From: Pseudomonadota bacterium
GTDB taxonomy: Bacteria > Pseudomonadota > Gammaproteobacteria > Arenicellales > UBA868
DNA length: 60,310 nt
Reading direction: 5' to 3'
Assembly: GCA_018672825.1 (NCBI GenBank)
Contig: JABHUE010000023.1
Location: forward strand, 1-60,310
Shown here: in pieces, positions 27,027-33,917 of the stretch
How positions within the stretch are numbered: position 1 is the stretch's first letter
How the letters are laid out: every line of letters begins with the position of its first letter
Notes under the pieces: generated by a model
The model's database searches: none
The model's input: the letters and a program-made list of their open reading frames with translations, nothing else
Told to the model about the DNA's origin: nothing
Position numbers and translations under genes: made by a program

Positions 27027-28073
27027 CTAGGCAAATCTGTCGTAACGAATATCACTGACGGGCAGACCCGAACTCAGCAGTGATGCGATACAACTGTTTA
27101 GCATTTGAGGCGGACCGCCTATAAAAGCTAACCGGCCGCTCATGAACTCGTCGCCACCCACCGTTTGAGCGACATCATGAACAAAGCCCTGATGTGCCGG
27201 CAAATCATGAATTATGTCGGGCAGTTCATGTCCGTCAATCTGATCCGACAGCGCAATGTGAATACTGATGTTATCTGGCGCAGTGGCCCGCAAAGACGCG
27301 AGTTCCGACAAGAAGAATAAATCTTCAATGCGTCGAGCCCCAAAGACCATGAAAAGCTTGTGGCGTTTGAAGTGATTAACCGCTTCGGCCTGTTTAAGCA
27401 CCGACATAATGCCCGCGATTCCAGAACCGCCCACCAAACACACCAAATCTCTCGCCTCAGACGGGCTGAACGTCGCAAAACCCATCGGCCCAAACGCTTC
27501 GACGTTCATATCTTCCGAAGGCTCCGAAAAAATGTGGCTTGAAAAAATGCCACCCGGCACTTTTTTCATTACAAAATCAAGAGCGTCTGTTGAAGACTCA
27601 TAATTTGTCATTGAATACGCCCGGAACCCCTGCATATCGGGTGAGCGCAGCAAAAAGTACTGACCGGCAATAGGTGAAACCGTTTCAGGGAGTTGCACTC
27701 GAAAAGTCGCAACATCAGAAGTCTCATTGCAAATATCAATCAGCTTCGCTTTGAACCGTTTCGGTCTAAGTGATGAAAGGCTAGATAAATCTATCTTGCT
27801 CGACACCAGGATTTCGCAATCTTTCGCCGCTGACGTCTGGCACAGTAATACCTCGCCCTTATCAACTTTTAACTCGCCAGCCGCAGGCGCTTCAGGCCAG
27901 AGGTCGCGGGTCGTCCCCGGCTTTGCTCTCGCAACACAGGTTGCGCATACTCCCGCTCCACACGCATAGGGAAGAGGCGCACCTTGACGTAAACCGGCCT
28001 GAAGCAGGCTCTCCCCATCTTTACACTCAACCGTGAGGCGACCGCCTTTATTGATAAATGTAACTTCGGTCAT
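27027..28073 (-). CDS. msmD: methanesulfonate monooxygenase reductase component (MsmD)
   Basis: 348-aa NADH-dependent reductase. An N-terminal plant-type [2Fe-2S] domain has C38, C43, C46 and C78; FAD binding follows at RAYSMTNYE, and the NAD site at LVGGSGIAGI. It feeds electrons through the Rieske ferredoxin to the oxygenase. Assignment to Msm rests on gene order (large subunit, small subunit, ferredoxin, reductase) and on the diagnostic large subunit; the reductase alone would be called only oxygenase reductase. The start codon lies inside the 12-bp palindrome CATGTCGACATG (28071-28082). Confidence 0.8.
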   Translation of the reverse strand: MTEVTFINKGGRLTVECKDGESLLQAGLRQGAPLPYACGAGVCATCVARAKPGTTRDLWPEAPAAGELKVDKGEVLLCQTSAAKDCEILVSSKIDLSSLSSLRPKRFKAKLIDICNETSDVATFRVQLPETVSPIAGQYFLLRSPDMQGFRAYSMTNYESSTDALDFVMKKVPGGIFSSHIFSEPSEDMNVEAFGPMGFATFSPSEARDLVCLVGGSGIAGIMSVLKQAEAVNHFKRHKLFMVFGARRIEDLFFLSELASLRATAPDNISIHIALSDQIDGHELPDIIHDLPAHQGFVHDVAQTVGGDEFMSGRLAFIGGPPQMLNSCIASLLSSGLPVSDIRYDRFA

Positions 28074-28113
28074 GTCGACATGTCGCTAATGGAACGAGTT
28101 AATCAGCGCTTGC

Positions 28114-28491
28114 CTACCACTCGAAGTCATCATCCTCATCCTCGTCAAAATCATAAACTAACTCGCTAGAAGCATCAATCCAGACACTGCCATCTCGAAT
28201 TTCACTTGGATAAAACTTCAATGGCTTCTCGGCAGGGCCCTGGATTTCACCGCTTTTCAAATTCCACTGCCAAAGGTGCTTCGAGCAGGTCAGTGTAAGA
28301 CCATGACATAACCCTGATTCGACCAAGGGTTCTGACATGTGAGGGCAAAACGGAGGGATTACTCTAACGTCGTCCTCAACTCGCGCTGCCAACACGGTTA
28401 AGCCAGCCACTTCAAATTTGGCAAGCCCCTGATCAGGCAAATCAGCGACCGCGCACACACATGACCAATCCGGATTTTTTGAATCACTCAT
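28114..28491 (-). CDS. msmC: methanesulfonate monooxygenase Rieske ferredoxin (MsmC)
   Basis: 125-aa Rieske ferredoxin: C49-P-H51 and C69-SK-H72 with 17 residues between H51 and C69, the ordinary ferredoxin spacing. It transfers electrons from the reductase to the terminal oxygenase. The C-terminus ends in a strongly acidic stretch DFDEDEDDDFEW that could guide docking. It is 40 nt upstream of the reductase and 83 nt downstream of the small subunit. Confidence 0.82.
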   Translation of the reverse strand: MSDSKNPDWSCVCAVADLPDQGLAKFEVAGLTVLAARVEDDVRVIPPFCPHMSEPLVESGLCHGLTLTCSKHLWQWNLKSGEIQGPAEKPLKFYPSEIRDGSVWIDASSELVYDFDEDEDDDFEW

Positions 28492-28574
28492 CTTCTTTTA
28501 GGTATTTTGTTTGTAGCCAGCCCGAAACACATAACCAGAGGCGCGAGTGACCATTCCGCAACGGGGGAGCAGCG

Positions 28575-29069
28575 CTAAATGGGAAAATGAGATCCCTTAT
28601 CCAATCGTCGCGTATCTAACTGAACGATACGCTCCATAAAAAAGGGCTCACCGTTTTCGAAACCAAACTTATCGCGATATTTTCCGACTAGAAAAATATT
28701 GGATTCACCCGCTAGCGCGTGGGAGTTGATGCCATCAAGTTCTGTTTTGTAGACCGCAAAAGAGGACACAGCAGTGGCGGTATCTTGTGATTCATCCATC
28801 TCCACGGTATACACAACGGTATGTCGCGCCAAAGGTGAGTTATCCGAATTATGCTTGGGAAGCATATCAGTAATCGTTCGCATCTCCTCCCGATTACCAT
28901 CCATATAAATCATATCGTAGTTAATCTCTGGACTGAAAGCTTTAATCGCATAGTAAAAATCTTCGTGGCACAAGTTGAGCCAGTCGTCCCACCGATGCTC
29001 ATCTAAAAAGAGGCTTGCTTTATAAATCACATTACTGACAGCGTTCTGTTTATTCATGCTTTCCGACAT
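28575..29069 (-). CDS. msmB: methanesulfonate monooxygenase small (beta) subunit (MsmB)
   Basis: 164-aa ring-hydroxylating-dioxygenase beta subunit with the NTF2/SnoaL-like fold. Seen: YKASLFLDEHRWDDWLNLC, DFYYAIKAF, ARHTVVYTVEMDE and a C-terminal PFFMERIVQLDTR. The subunit is structural and carries no metal motif. Start at 29069 chosen; another in-frame ATG lies at 29057. Two hairpins sit in the 111-nt gap after the large-subunit gene. Confidence 0.82.
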   Translation of the reverse strand: MSESMNKQNAVSNVIYKASLFLDEHRWDDWLNLCHEDFYYAIKAFSPEINYDMIYMDGNREEMRTITDMLPKHNSDNSPLARHTVVYTVEMDESQDTATAVSSFAVYKTELDGINSHALAGESNIFLVGKYRDKFGFENGEPFFMERIVQLDTRRLDKGSHFPI

Positions 29070-29101
29070 GAGTCATGTTCCTTGCGTTGACGATAAATTA
29101 A

Positions 29102-29118
29102 ACCCTCAGATAGAGGGT
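29102..29118 (-). other. intercistronic hairpin 2 between msmA and msmB
   Basis: ACCCTC (29102-29107) pairs perfectly with GAGGGT (29113-29118) around a 5-nt loop. On the minus strand it is followed by TTAATTTATC, a loose U-rich tract. It lies 33 nt before the msmB start. It could be a partial terminator or set msmB translation. Confidence 0.5.
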
Positions 29119-29130
29119 CCGAATTAGTAA

Positions 29131-29162
29131 ACAGAGCGAGCGGAAACGTCTGCTCGCTCTGT
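29131..29162 (-). terminator. intercistronic hairpin 1 between msmA and msmB
   Basis: Perfect 11-bp inverted repeat, ACAGAGCGAGC (29131-29141) and GCTCGCTCTGT (29152-29162), with a 10-nt loop that can extend the stem. It begins 18 nt after the msmA stop. No T tract follows directly, so an mRNA-stabilising or attenuating role is more likely than full termination. It could give more large subunit than downstream components. Confidence 0.55.
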
Positions 29163-29180
29163 ACGGTAGCTTGCGGCTTG

Positions 29181-30449
29181 TTAGGCTGCCTCGCGCTTCT
29201 GACCTTCTTCAAAAGACAGTTCAGGGTCACCCGGCCAACGATCCATCCATCGACCCCACGCGTCATAAAAATGACGCATCCCTTCTTCATCATGGATCGT
29301 TGGATCGCCATCCGCATCCACCTCATGACGACCATGAAGAATTCGACGCTTGTCTGCAAACTCACTCATCGTCGCCTGCTGGGTCGATACTGCTAACAGA
29401 TCCTCATGGAGGTTGCGACCAAACGGACCCCAGATCGAATTATGATGCCGCTGGCGAATCAATCGCTCTTCGGGGGTATCACTTTTCAGACCGAGCCCAC
29501 GAAACTCAATCATGACTTTATCCGGACCGAGCGGAGTCATGATGTCGCAACGTAATGCAGATCCACGCAGGTTGAAATTAACGCCGGGAAAGAAATCGAT
29601 CATTTCCCAGTGGTTGTTGGGAAGATGTGGGAAGGATAATTCCTCTCTCGATTCAAACCCTTCATATTGATCGTACTGCACTTCAAAAGAGCCGACATTG
29701 ACATGACCGTTATCAAAGCCAATATTTTTCCGGGCAAAGTAGGAATCGTTAAACCCGGTTATCCGGTTATGGTAGTGCAGATAGTCGTGATAAAACTCGG
29801 AGTTGGTGTCGTGCCATAACTTGTAATTACAAGGAATAATCGCCTTATGGTAGTGGAACACTTCCAGTGGCTCTGCATTCAAAGATTTTTCCATGCAGTC
29901 AAACGCACCGCCAGCCCACTCTTCAACCGTTTGATCTATCGCGTCATTGAGAGTAACCCAAACAAATCCGCCATATTTCACTTCACAGCGCAGGCGTCGC
30001 AAGCCGACATCTGAGCACTCTAGGCGGTCCTGATAACCCTCAGATCCGCGAGAGATATGAACACAATTACCTTTCATGTCGAACTGCCATGCATGAAACA
30101 TACAGGTCATATGCTTGGGAGCGCCCGAAGGGGAGCCTTGTTCGAACGATCCGGATGGCCGATTCTCGATCATATTGCCGCGATGCGGGCATACATTTAA
30201 AAACGCCCGAATCTGATTATCGGCTCCACGGACAACCATCACCGGCTCACGGGCTACGGTCATCGTCCGGAACGAATAAGGCTCGGACAATTCGGACTCA
30301 TGGCATACGGGTGTCCAGACCTTTTTGAAAATTTTGCTAATTTCCTCTTCAAAAATATTTCGGTCTGAGTAGATTCGGCTATCCACGTATTCGCCGCTTT
30401 CGATCTTTCCGGGTATCTTGTCCCACTGTTTAGCGTTTCTGGCTGGCAT
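29181..30449 (-). CDS. msmA: methanesulfonate monooxygenase large subunit (MsmA), Rieske oxygenase
   Basis: Terminal oxygenase alpha subunit, 422 aa. The Rieske ligands are C87-P-H89 and C116-MF-H119. The spacer between H89 and C116 is 26 residues, instead of the 15-17 of most ring-hydroxylating oxygenases. CxH-x26-CxxH is the reported hallmark of methanesulfonate monooxygenase, which converts CH3SO3- plus NADH and O2 to formaldehyde and sulfite. Mononuclear iron region: DTNSEFYHDYLHYH (214-227), with H221 and H225 or H227 as candidate ligands. An AGGAG ribosome site precedes the ATG. Alternative: another member of the same oxygenase branch acting on a small sulfonate. Confidence 0.85.
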   Translation of the reverse strand: MPARNAKQWDKIPGKIESGEYVDSRIYSDRNIFEEEISKIFKKVWTPVCHESELSEPYSFRTMTVAREPVMVVRGADNQIRAFLNVCPHRGNMIENRPSGSFEQGSPSGAPKHMTCMFHAWQFDMKGNCVHISRGSEGYQDRLECSDVGLRRLRCEVKYGGFVWVTLNDAIDQTVEEWAGGAFDCMEKSLNAEPLEVFHYHKAIIPCNYKLWHDTNSEFYHDYLHYHNRITGFNDSYFARKNIGFDNGHVNVGSFEVQYDQYEGFESREELSFPHLPNNHWEMIDFFPGVNFNLRGSALRCDIMTPLGPDKVMIEFRGLGLKSDTPEERLIRQRHHNSIWGPFGRNLHEDLLAVSTQQATMSEFADKRRILHGRHEVDADGDPTIHDEEGMRHFYDAWGRWMDRWPGDPELSFEEGQKREAA

Positions 30450-30533
30450 CGCGCTGTGCTCCTTTTAAATTTCTCAAAACTGGGCCGGCAAAATTGGCTG
30501 ACCCTTCCTCTCTACCTTAGGGTGATTTAAAAC

Positions 30534-30578
30534 CTATCAATTTGATTTGTAAAATGATTCAAATCAATAATTTGATAG
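30534..30578. promoter_or_regulatory. 45-bp nested palindrome upstream of msmA
   Basis: Outer arms CTATCAA (30534-30540) and TTGATAG (30572-30578), inner arms TTGATTTG (30542-30549) and CAAATCAA (30560-30567). Both pairs are perfect and nested, with a 10-nt central spacer. It lies 85-129 nt upstream of the msmA start and 35 nt after the PanB-like stop. The AT-rich arms and lack of a proper T tract argue against a terminator. Best read as an operator for the msm operon, possibly of the LysR-type gene at 32939 (inference). Confidence 0.55.
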
Positions 30579-30612
30579 TCTATATGTATTTATATTAATC
30601 CTTCACAAAAGC

Positions 30613-31635
30613 TTAACGAGATCGCGATGCTTTTTTCTTGGTCACTTTTTTCGCTGTCTTTTTTGCCACTTTCTTTTTTGCTACCTTCTTTTTTGCTGGC
30701 AAAGATGTCTTCTTCGCAGTTTTTCGCCGACCGGCCCGACTTGCCTTGACGTCCAGCTGCTCAAGTTTCCAATCCCATTTCATCTTTTTCGCAAACTTGA
30801 TCGCCTCATCATCATTCATAAAGACCGTATGCTCAGGTCCGGGATAAATCTGATCTTTGACCTCATCTCGATATTGAGTGAACACGTTCTCCATGATTGG
30901 AATCAGGTCGGTATAAACCTTGGAGTGTCTCGGCGTATGCTCCTCGTACAGCGCGAAAAGATCTGAAGTAATAATATGAACGCCATGAGCACCAAGTCCT
31001 GCGCCAAGGCTAATCACGGGCACCGGTAACACCTGCGCAAGATACTCATTCACTTCCTGAGTGGTGACCTCACACATTAAAGAGAAACAGCCTGCATCAA
31101 CCATCGCCCAAGCATCATCCACCAATTCGGCTGCCCTGTCTGCCGTCTTACCTTGCGCAAAAAATCCACCGAGTTGCGGCATGCGCATTGGTGTGATGCC
31201 GATATGTCCTTGCACCGGAATACCCGCTCTATTAATCGCTTCGATATTTCGAGCGTGATACTGGTTGCCTTCGCACTTCATGACTTCAGCATTTGCCTCA
31301 TGCACAAATCGACCGGCGTTTTCAACTGCCTGCTCGGGCGAAACATGAAAACTCCAGTAAGGCATATCCACCATTCTCAGACCATAGTCGCTCCCACGAT
31401 CAATCGCCTTTGACATCATCATCACTTCATCAAACGTTACCGTGACAGTACTTTTGTGACCAAATAGAATCATTCCGCCCGTATCGGAAACGCACAGAAT
31501 ATCGATCCCGAGTCGGTCCGCAATTACAGCACTTCGATAGTCATAAATTGCCATCTGGACGATCTGCTCACCTTCGCGCATCTTTTTACGAAGTTGATTG
31601 AGGGTGACTTTTCGGCGGGGTTTTTCGTCAGACAT
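30613..31635 (-). CDS. PanB-like ketopantoate hydroxymethyltransferase with histone-H1-like C-terminal tail
   Basis: 340 aa. Residues about 10-290 follow 3-methyl-2-oxobutanoate hydroxymethyltransferase, which transfers the hydroxymethyl group of methylene-THF to a 2-oxoacid. The metal and catalytic positions are kept: D51, D90, K120, E122, H144 (QGHIGITP) and E189. The normal enzyme is about 265 aa. Here residues 297-340 add a tail of 17 Lys and 5 Arg in 44 positions, built on KKVAK-type repeats. No panC or panD is adjacent; it directly precedes msmA. It may be a specialised C1-transfer enzyme (inference). Confidence 0.85.
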   Translation of the reverse strand: MSDEKPRRKVTLNQLRKKMREGEQIVQMAIYDYRSAVIADRLGIDILCVSDTGGMILFGHKSTVTVTFDEVMMMSKAIDRGSDYGLRMVDMPYWSFHVSPEQAVENAGRFVHEANAEVMKCEGNQYHARNIEAINRAGIPVQGHIGITPMRMPQLGGFFAQGKTADRAAELVDDAWAMVDAGCFSLMCEVTTQEVNEYLAQVLPVPVISLGAGLGAHGVHIITSDLFALYEEHTPRHSKVYTDLIPIMENVFTQYRDEVKDQIYPGPEHTVFMNDDEAIKFAKKMKWDWKLEQLDVKASRAGRRKTAKKTSLPAKKKVAKKKVAKKTAKKVTKKKASRSR

Positions 31636-31915
31636 GAACTATCTCCTATGATAAAAAAGTGCAGTAATCAATCACGCGATGGCCTGTGGCTCCGCATTGA
31701 AACTCGACCTGCGTGGTTGATGAAAACTGTTAAGTTAAAGCGATAGTAGACAGCCGTCGAGAGGGCGTCAAAAGTAATATCTTATCGGACGATAGGGGTC
31801 GGCTTGCTCTAAGCCTTAAATACCATCGAATCGACAAGAATTGGTTGATTTTAGGCTTACGATCCCTCGCTTAAACACAGGGGTTCTTGCCAATCACTAA
31901 TGATCCGCCTTTACC

Positions 31916-32671
31916 TTATGCGAGAATTCCGGCGACTTTAGCCAACATCGCGCCACCCGCAACCAGGAGAGCGACAGCGATCAGCTTTTTCAGCAATTCC
32001 TTCGAGACCTGATGAGCAATTCTCGCACCGACTATTACCCCGCACATCAACATAATCGCCAAAATTGAGCCCAACTTAAAATCAATGTAGCCGAAGGTTA
32101 AGTTTCCCCCGGTCGCAAGCAACGCAATTGGGATTTGTATGACCTGACTCAATCCCACTGCAGTCAGAGCCGGCACCTTCAGCCACAAAAGGATCGGCAC
32201 CAAAACCAAAGGCCCTCCAGTACCCGTAATTGCTGAAGCAAAACCCGTGATAATTCCAATCCCAAGCAAAGCGGATGGAATGAGTCGCTTCTGCTCAACG
32301 GTTGTTTCGCGCTTTGATCGTAACGATTGAAATCCCGAGAGTAAAACTAGAAACCCAATAATTCCTTCGAGGATGGGTCCAGGCATATGCCAAGCAGTCA
32401 TCGCGCCAAGGTAGGCTCCCGGCATTCCTCCGACGCAAAGCCAAATCACTGTCGACCACTGAATGGTGCCGCGACGCGCGTATTCGACCACGCCAACAAT
32501 ACCGGTAAATAAATAAGTAAATGACGCCGTTGCAATTGCGACGTGAACCCCGATCCCAAGGGCCAGCGTCAAGAGTGGAACGAGAAGAACTCCGCCAATT
32601 CCAATAGCGCCAATTAAGGCTCCCACAAACACCACTATCAAGGCCACCAACAGCATTGGGAAAAAACTCAT
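31916..32671 (-). CDS. TauE/SafE-family anion (sulfite) exporter
   Basis: 251-aa integral membrane protein with about eight hydrophobic segments. Family motifs: GALIGAIGIGGVLLVPLL near the N-terminus and its repeat ASAITGTGGPLVLVPILLW in the second half. Members export sulfite, sulfoacetate or related anions, and are often found beside enzymes that release sulfite. The position next to msm genes supports sulfite export. It is 280 nt upstream of the PanB-like gene, same strand, so perhaps a separate transcript. Confidence 0.88.
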   Translation of the reverse strand: MSFFPMLLVALIVVFVGALIGAIGIGGVLLVPLLTLALGIGVHVAIATASFTYLFTGIVGVVEYARRGTIQWSTVIWLCVGGMPGAYLGAMTAWHMPGPILEGIIGFLVLLSGFQSLRSKRETTVEQKRLIPSALLGIGIITGFASAITGTGGPLVLVPILLWLKVPALTAVGLSQVIQIPIALLATGGNLTFGYIDFKLGSILAIMLMCGVIVGARIAHQVSKELLKKLIAVALLVAGGAMLAKVAGILA

Positions 32672-32938
32672 AACGAAATTCTCAATTTTGGGGTAGAGAT
32701 CAAAAATAAATCTTCGGCAGTTCGTATTTCATACCGATTACCGCGGTGGGCCGACGAAATACAAAGACAGCCTGTAGATCAAGCATACATGGAAGCTGTC
32801 CAGTGTCATTTACCTTTATTTTTTAAAGGTTGTAGTTTTAATAGGGAGTGGTTATAAACCTATCACTATATTTATCTAATTGTTTTTATCTATCGTATTT
32901 TTGACTCAGTAACCAAAAAAACTCAAGGGGAGCTTGGC
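32672..32938. promoter_or_regulatory. divergent control region between the TauE/SafE and LysR genes
   Basis: 267 bp of AT-rich DNA between divergent genes, the usual place for a LysR-type operator. GTAT-TTC-ATAC (32724-32734) is a perfect dyad with T-N11-A geometry expected for a LysR box. A good ribosome site AAGGGGAG precedes the LysR ATG. Repeated TATC/GATA elements occur at 32850-32900. Confidence 0.4.
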
Positions 32939-33886
32939 ATGTTTTTAAGGCAGTTTGAATACTTAATCGCACTGGAGAAAGAAGGTCACTTCGGACGCGC
33001 CGCAGAGCGCTGTCACGTCTCTCAGCCGAGTCTATCAAGTGCGCTCCAGCAACTGGAAGCGGAATTGGATGTGCCCATCATTCTTCGGCATCAGCGCTAC
33101 CAAGGTTTCACGCCAGAAGGTGAGCGAGTCGTTAGCTGGGCAAAACGTCTTTTGGCGGACAAAAAAAGTATGGTGGAAGAGCTCGCCATCATGCGCAGCA
33201 ACCTCAATGGACATCTGCGAATCGGAGCGATGCCAACCAGTTCACCCGTCCTACCAAAAATTAATCAACTGTTCTCAAAGCTATATCCCTCTGTTGATGT
33301 CGATATTCAGTTTCTCGGATCTGACAAACTTATTAATGAGCTGCGTAATTTCGAATTGGACGTTGGTATCACCTACCTGGAGGGATCTTCTTTAAATAAA
33401 CTCAATACGATCACGCTTTACGAAGAACAGCTGAATCTAATGATTCCTGAAAAGATGCTTCCCATGAAACAAGAAAGTATTACTTGGGCGCAAGCTGCTG
33501 AATTAAGACTCGGACTTTTGTCGCCAAACATGCGCGAACGCGAAGTGATGGATGAGGCGTTCCAAAATGTGGGGCAGGACCCTAGCCCACAGCTTGAATG
33601 CAATTCAATCTTCCAACTTGCATTTCACGTTATGCAAGGAGATATCGCAACCATCGTTCCAAAAGGCTTCAGCAAAACTAATGATGCATTCCCCGGTACT
33701 CGCGAAATTTCCTTGACGAGTCCTGTTCTAAGTAAGCCAGTCGGTCTGATATGGGAAAAAGTTACCCCCCCTCTTCCAATGGCCCAGGCAATGGCCGATT
33801 TACTCATTGAGTCACGAGAAGAAATCTTTGCCACAGTTGGAAAATCTGAGAGCCCAAAAATCTCAAGGCAGAAAAACGTGGCGTAA
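32939..33886 (+). CDS. LysR-family transcriptional regulator
   Basis: 315 aa. N-terminal winged HTH, residues 1-60, with LRQFEYLIALEKEGHFGRAAERCHVSQPSLSSALQQLE. The effector-binding domain starts near HLRIGAMPTSSPVLP. The HFGRAAE/CHVSQPSLS form resembles regulators found next to formate dehydrogenase and C1 genes (recollection, not proof). The most likely targets are the divergent exporter gene and possibly the PanB-like/msm operon. Confidence 0.93.
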   Translation: MFLRQFEYLIALEKEGHFGRAAERCHVSQPSLSSALQQLEAELDVPIILRHQRYQGFTPEGERVVSWAKRLLADKKSMVEELAIMRSNLNGHLRIGAMPTSSPVLPKINQLFSKLYPSVDVDIQFLGSDKLINELRNFELDVGITYLEGSSLNKLNTITLYEEQLNLMIPEKMLPMKQESITWAQAAELRLGLLSPNMREREVMDEAFQNVGQDPSPQLECNSIFQLAFHVMQGDIATIVPKGFSKTNDAFPGTREISLTSPVLSKPVGLIWEKVTPPLPMAQAMADLLIESREEIFATVGKSESPKISRQKNVA

Positions 33887-33917
33887 CATTGGTAAAACGA
33901 CGTCAGACTTGAATTGA

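Noticed and set aside
28070-28082. Three-codon frame ATG TCG ACA TGA whose stop overlaps the msmD start
   Set aside because: It is part of the 12-bp palindrome CATGTCGACATG and too short to argue for a leader peptide; probably chance, although the palindrome may affect initiation.
27027-30449. Aromatic-ring dioxygenase reading of the Rieske operon
   Set aside because: The 26-residue Rieske spacer and lack of ring-cleavage genes favour methanesulfonate monooxygenase.
30638-30847. Phe-rich plus-strand frame opposite the PanB-like tail
   Set aside because: Direct mirror of Lys codons (AAA/AAG read as TTT/CTT); no independent support.
31783-31794. TATCGGACGATA palindrome upstream of the PanB-like gene
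   Set aside because: Short (5-bp arms) and in no clear relation to a promoter; could be an operator but not supportable alone.
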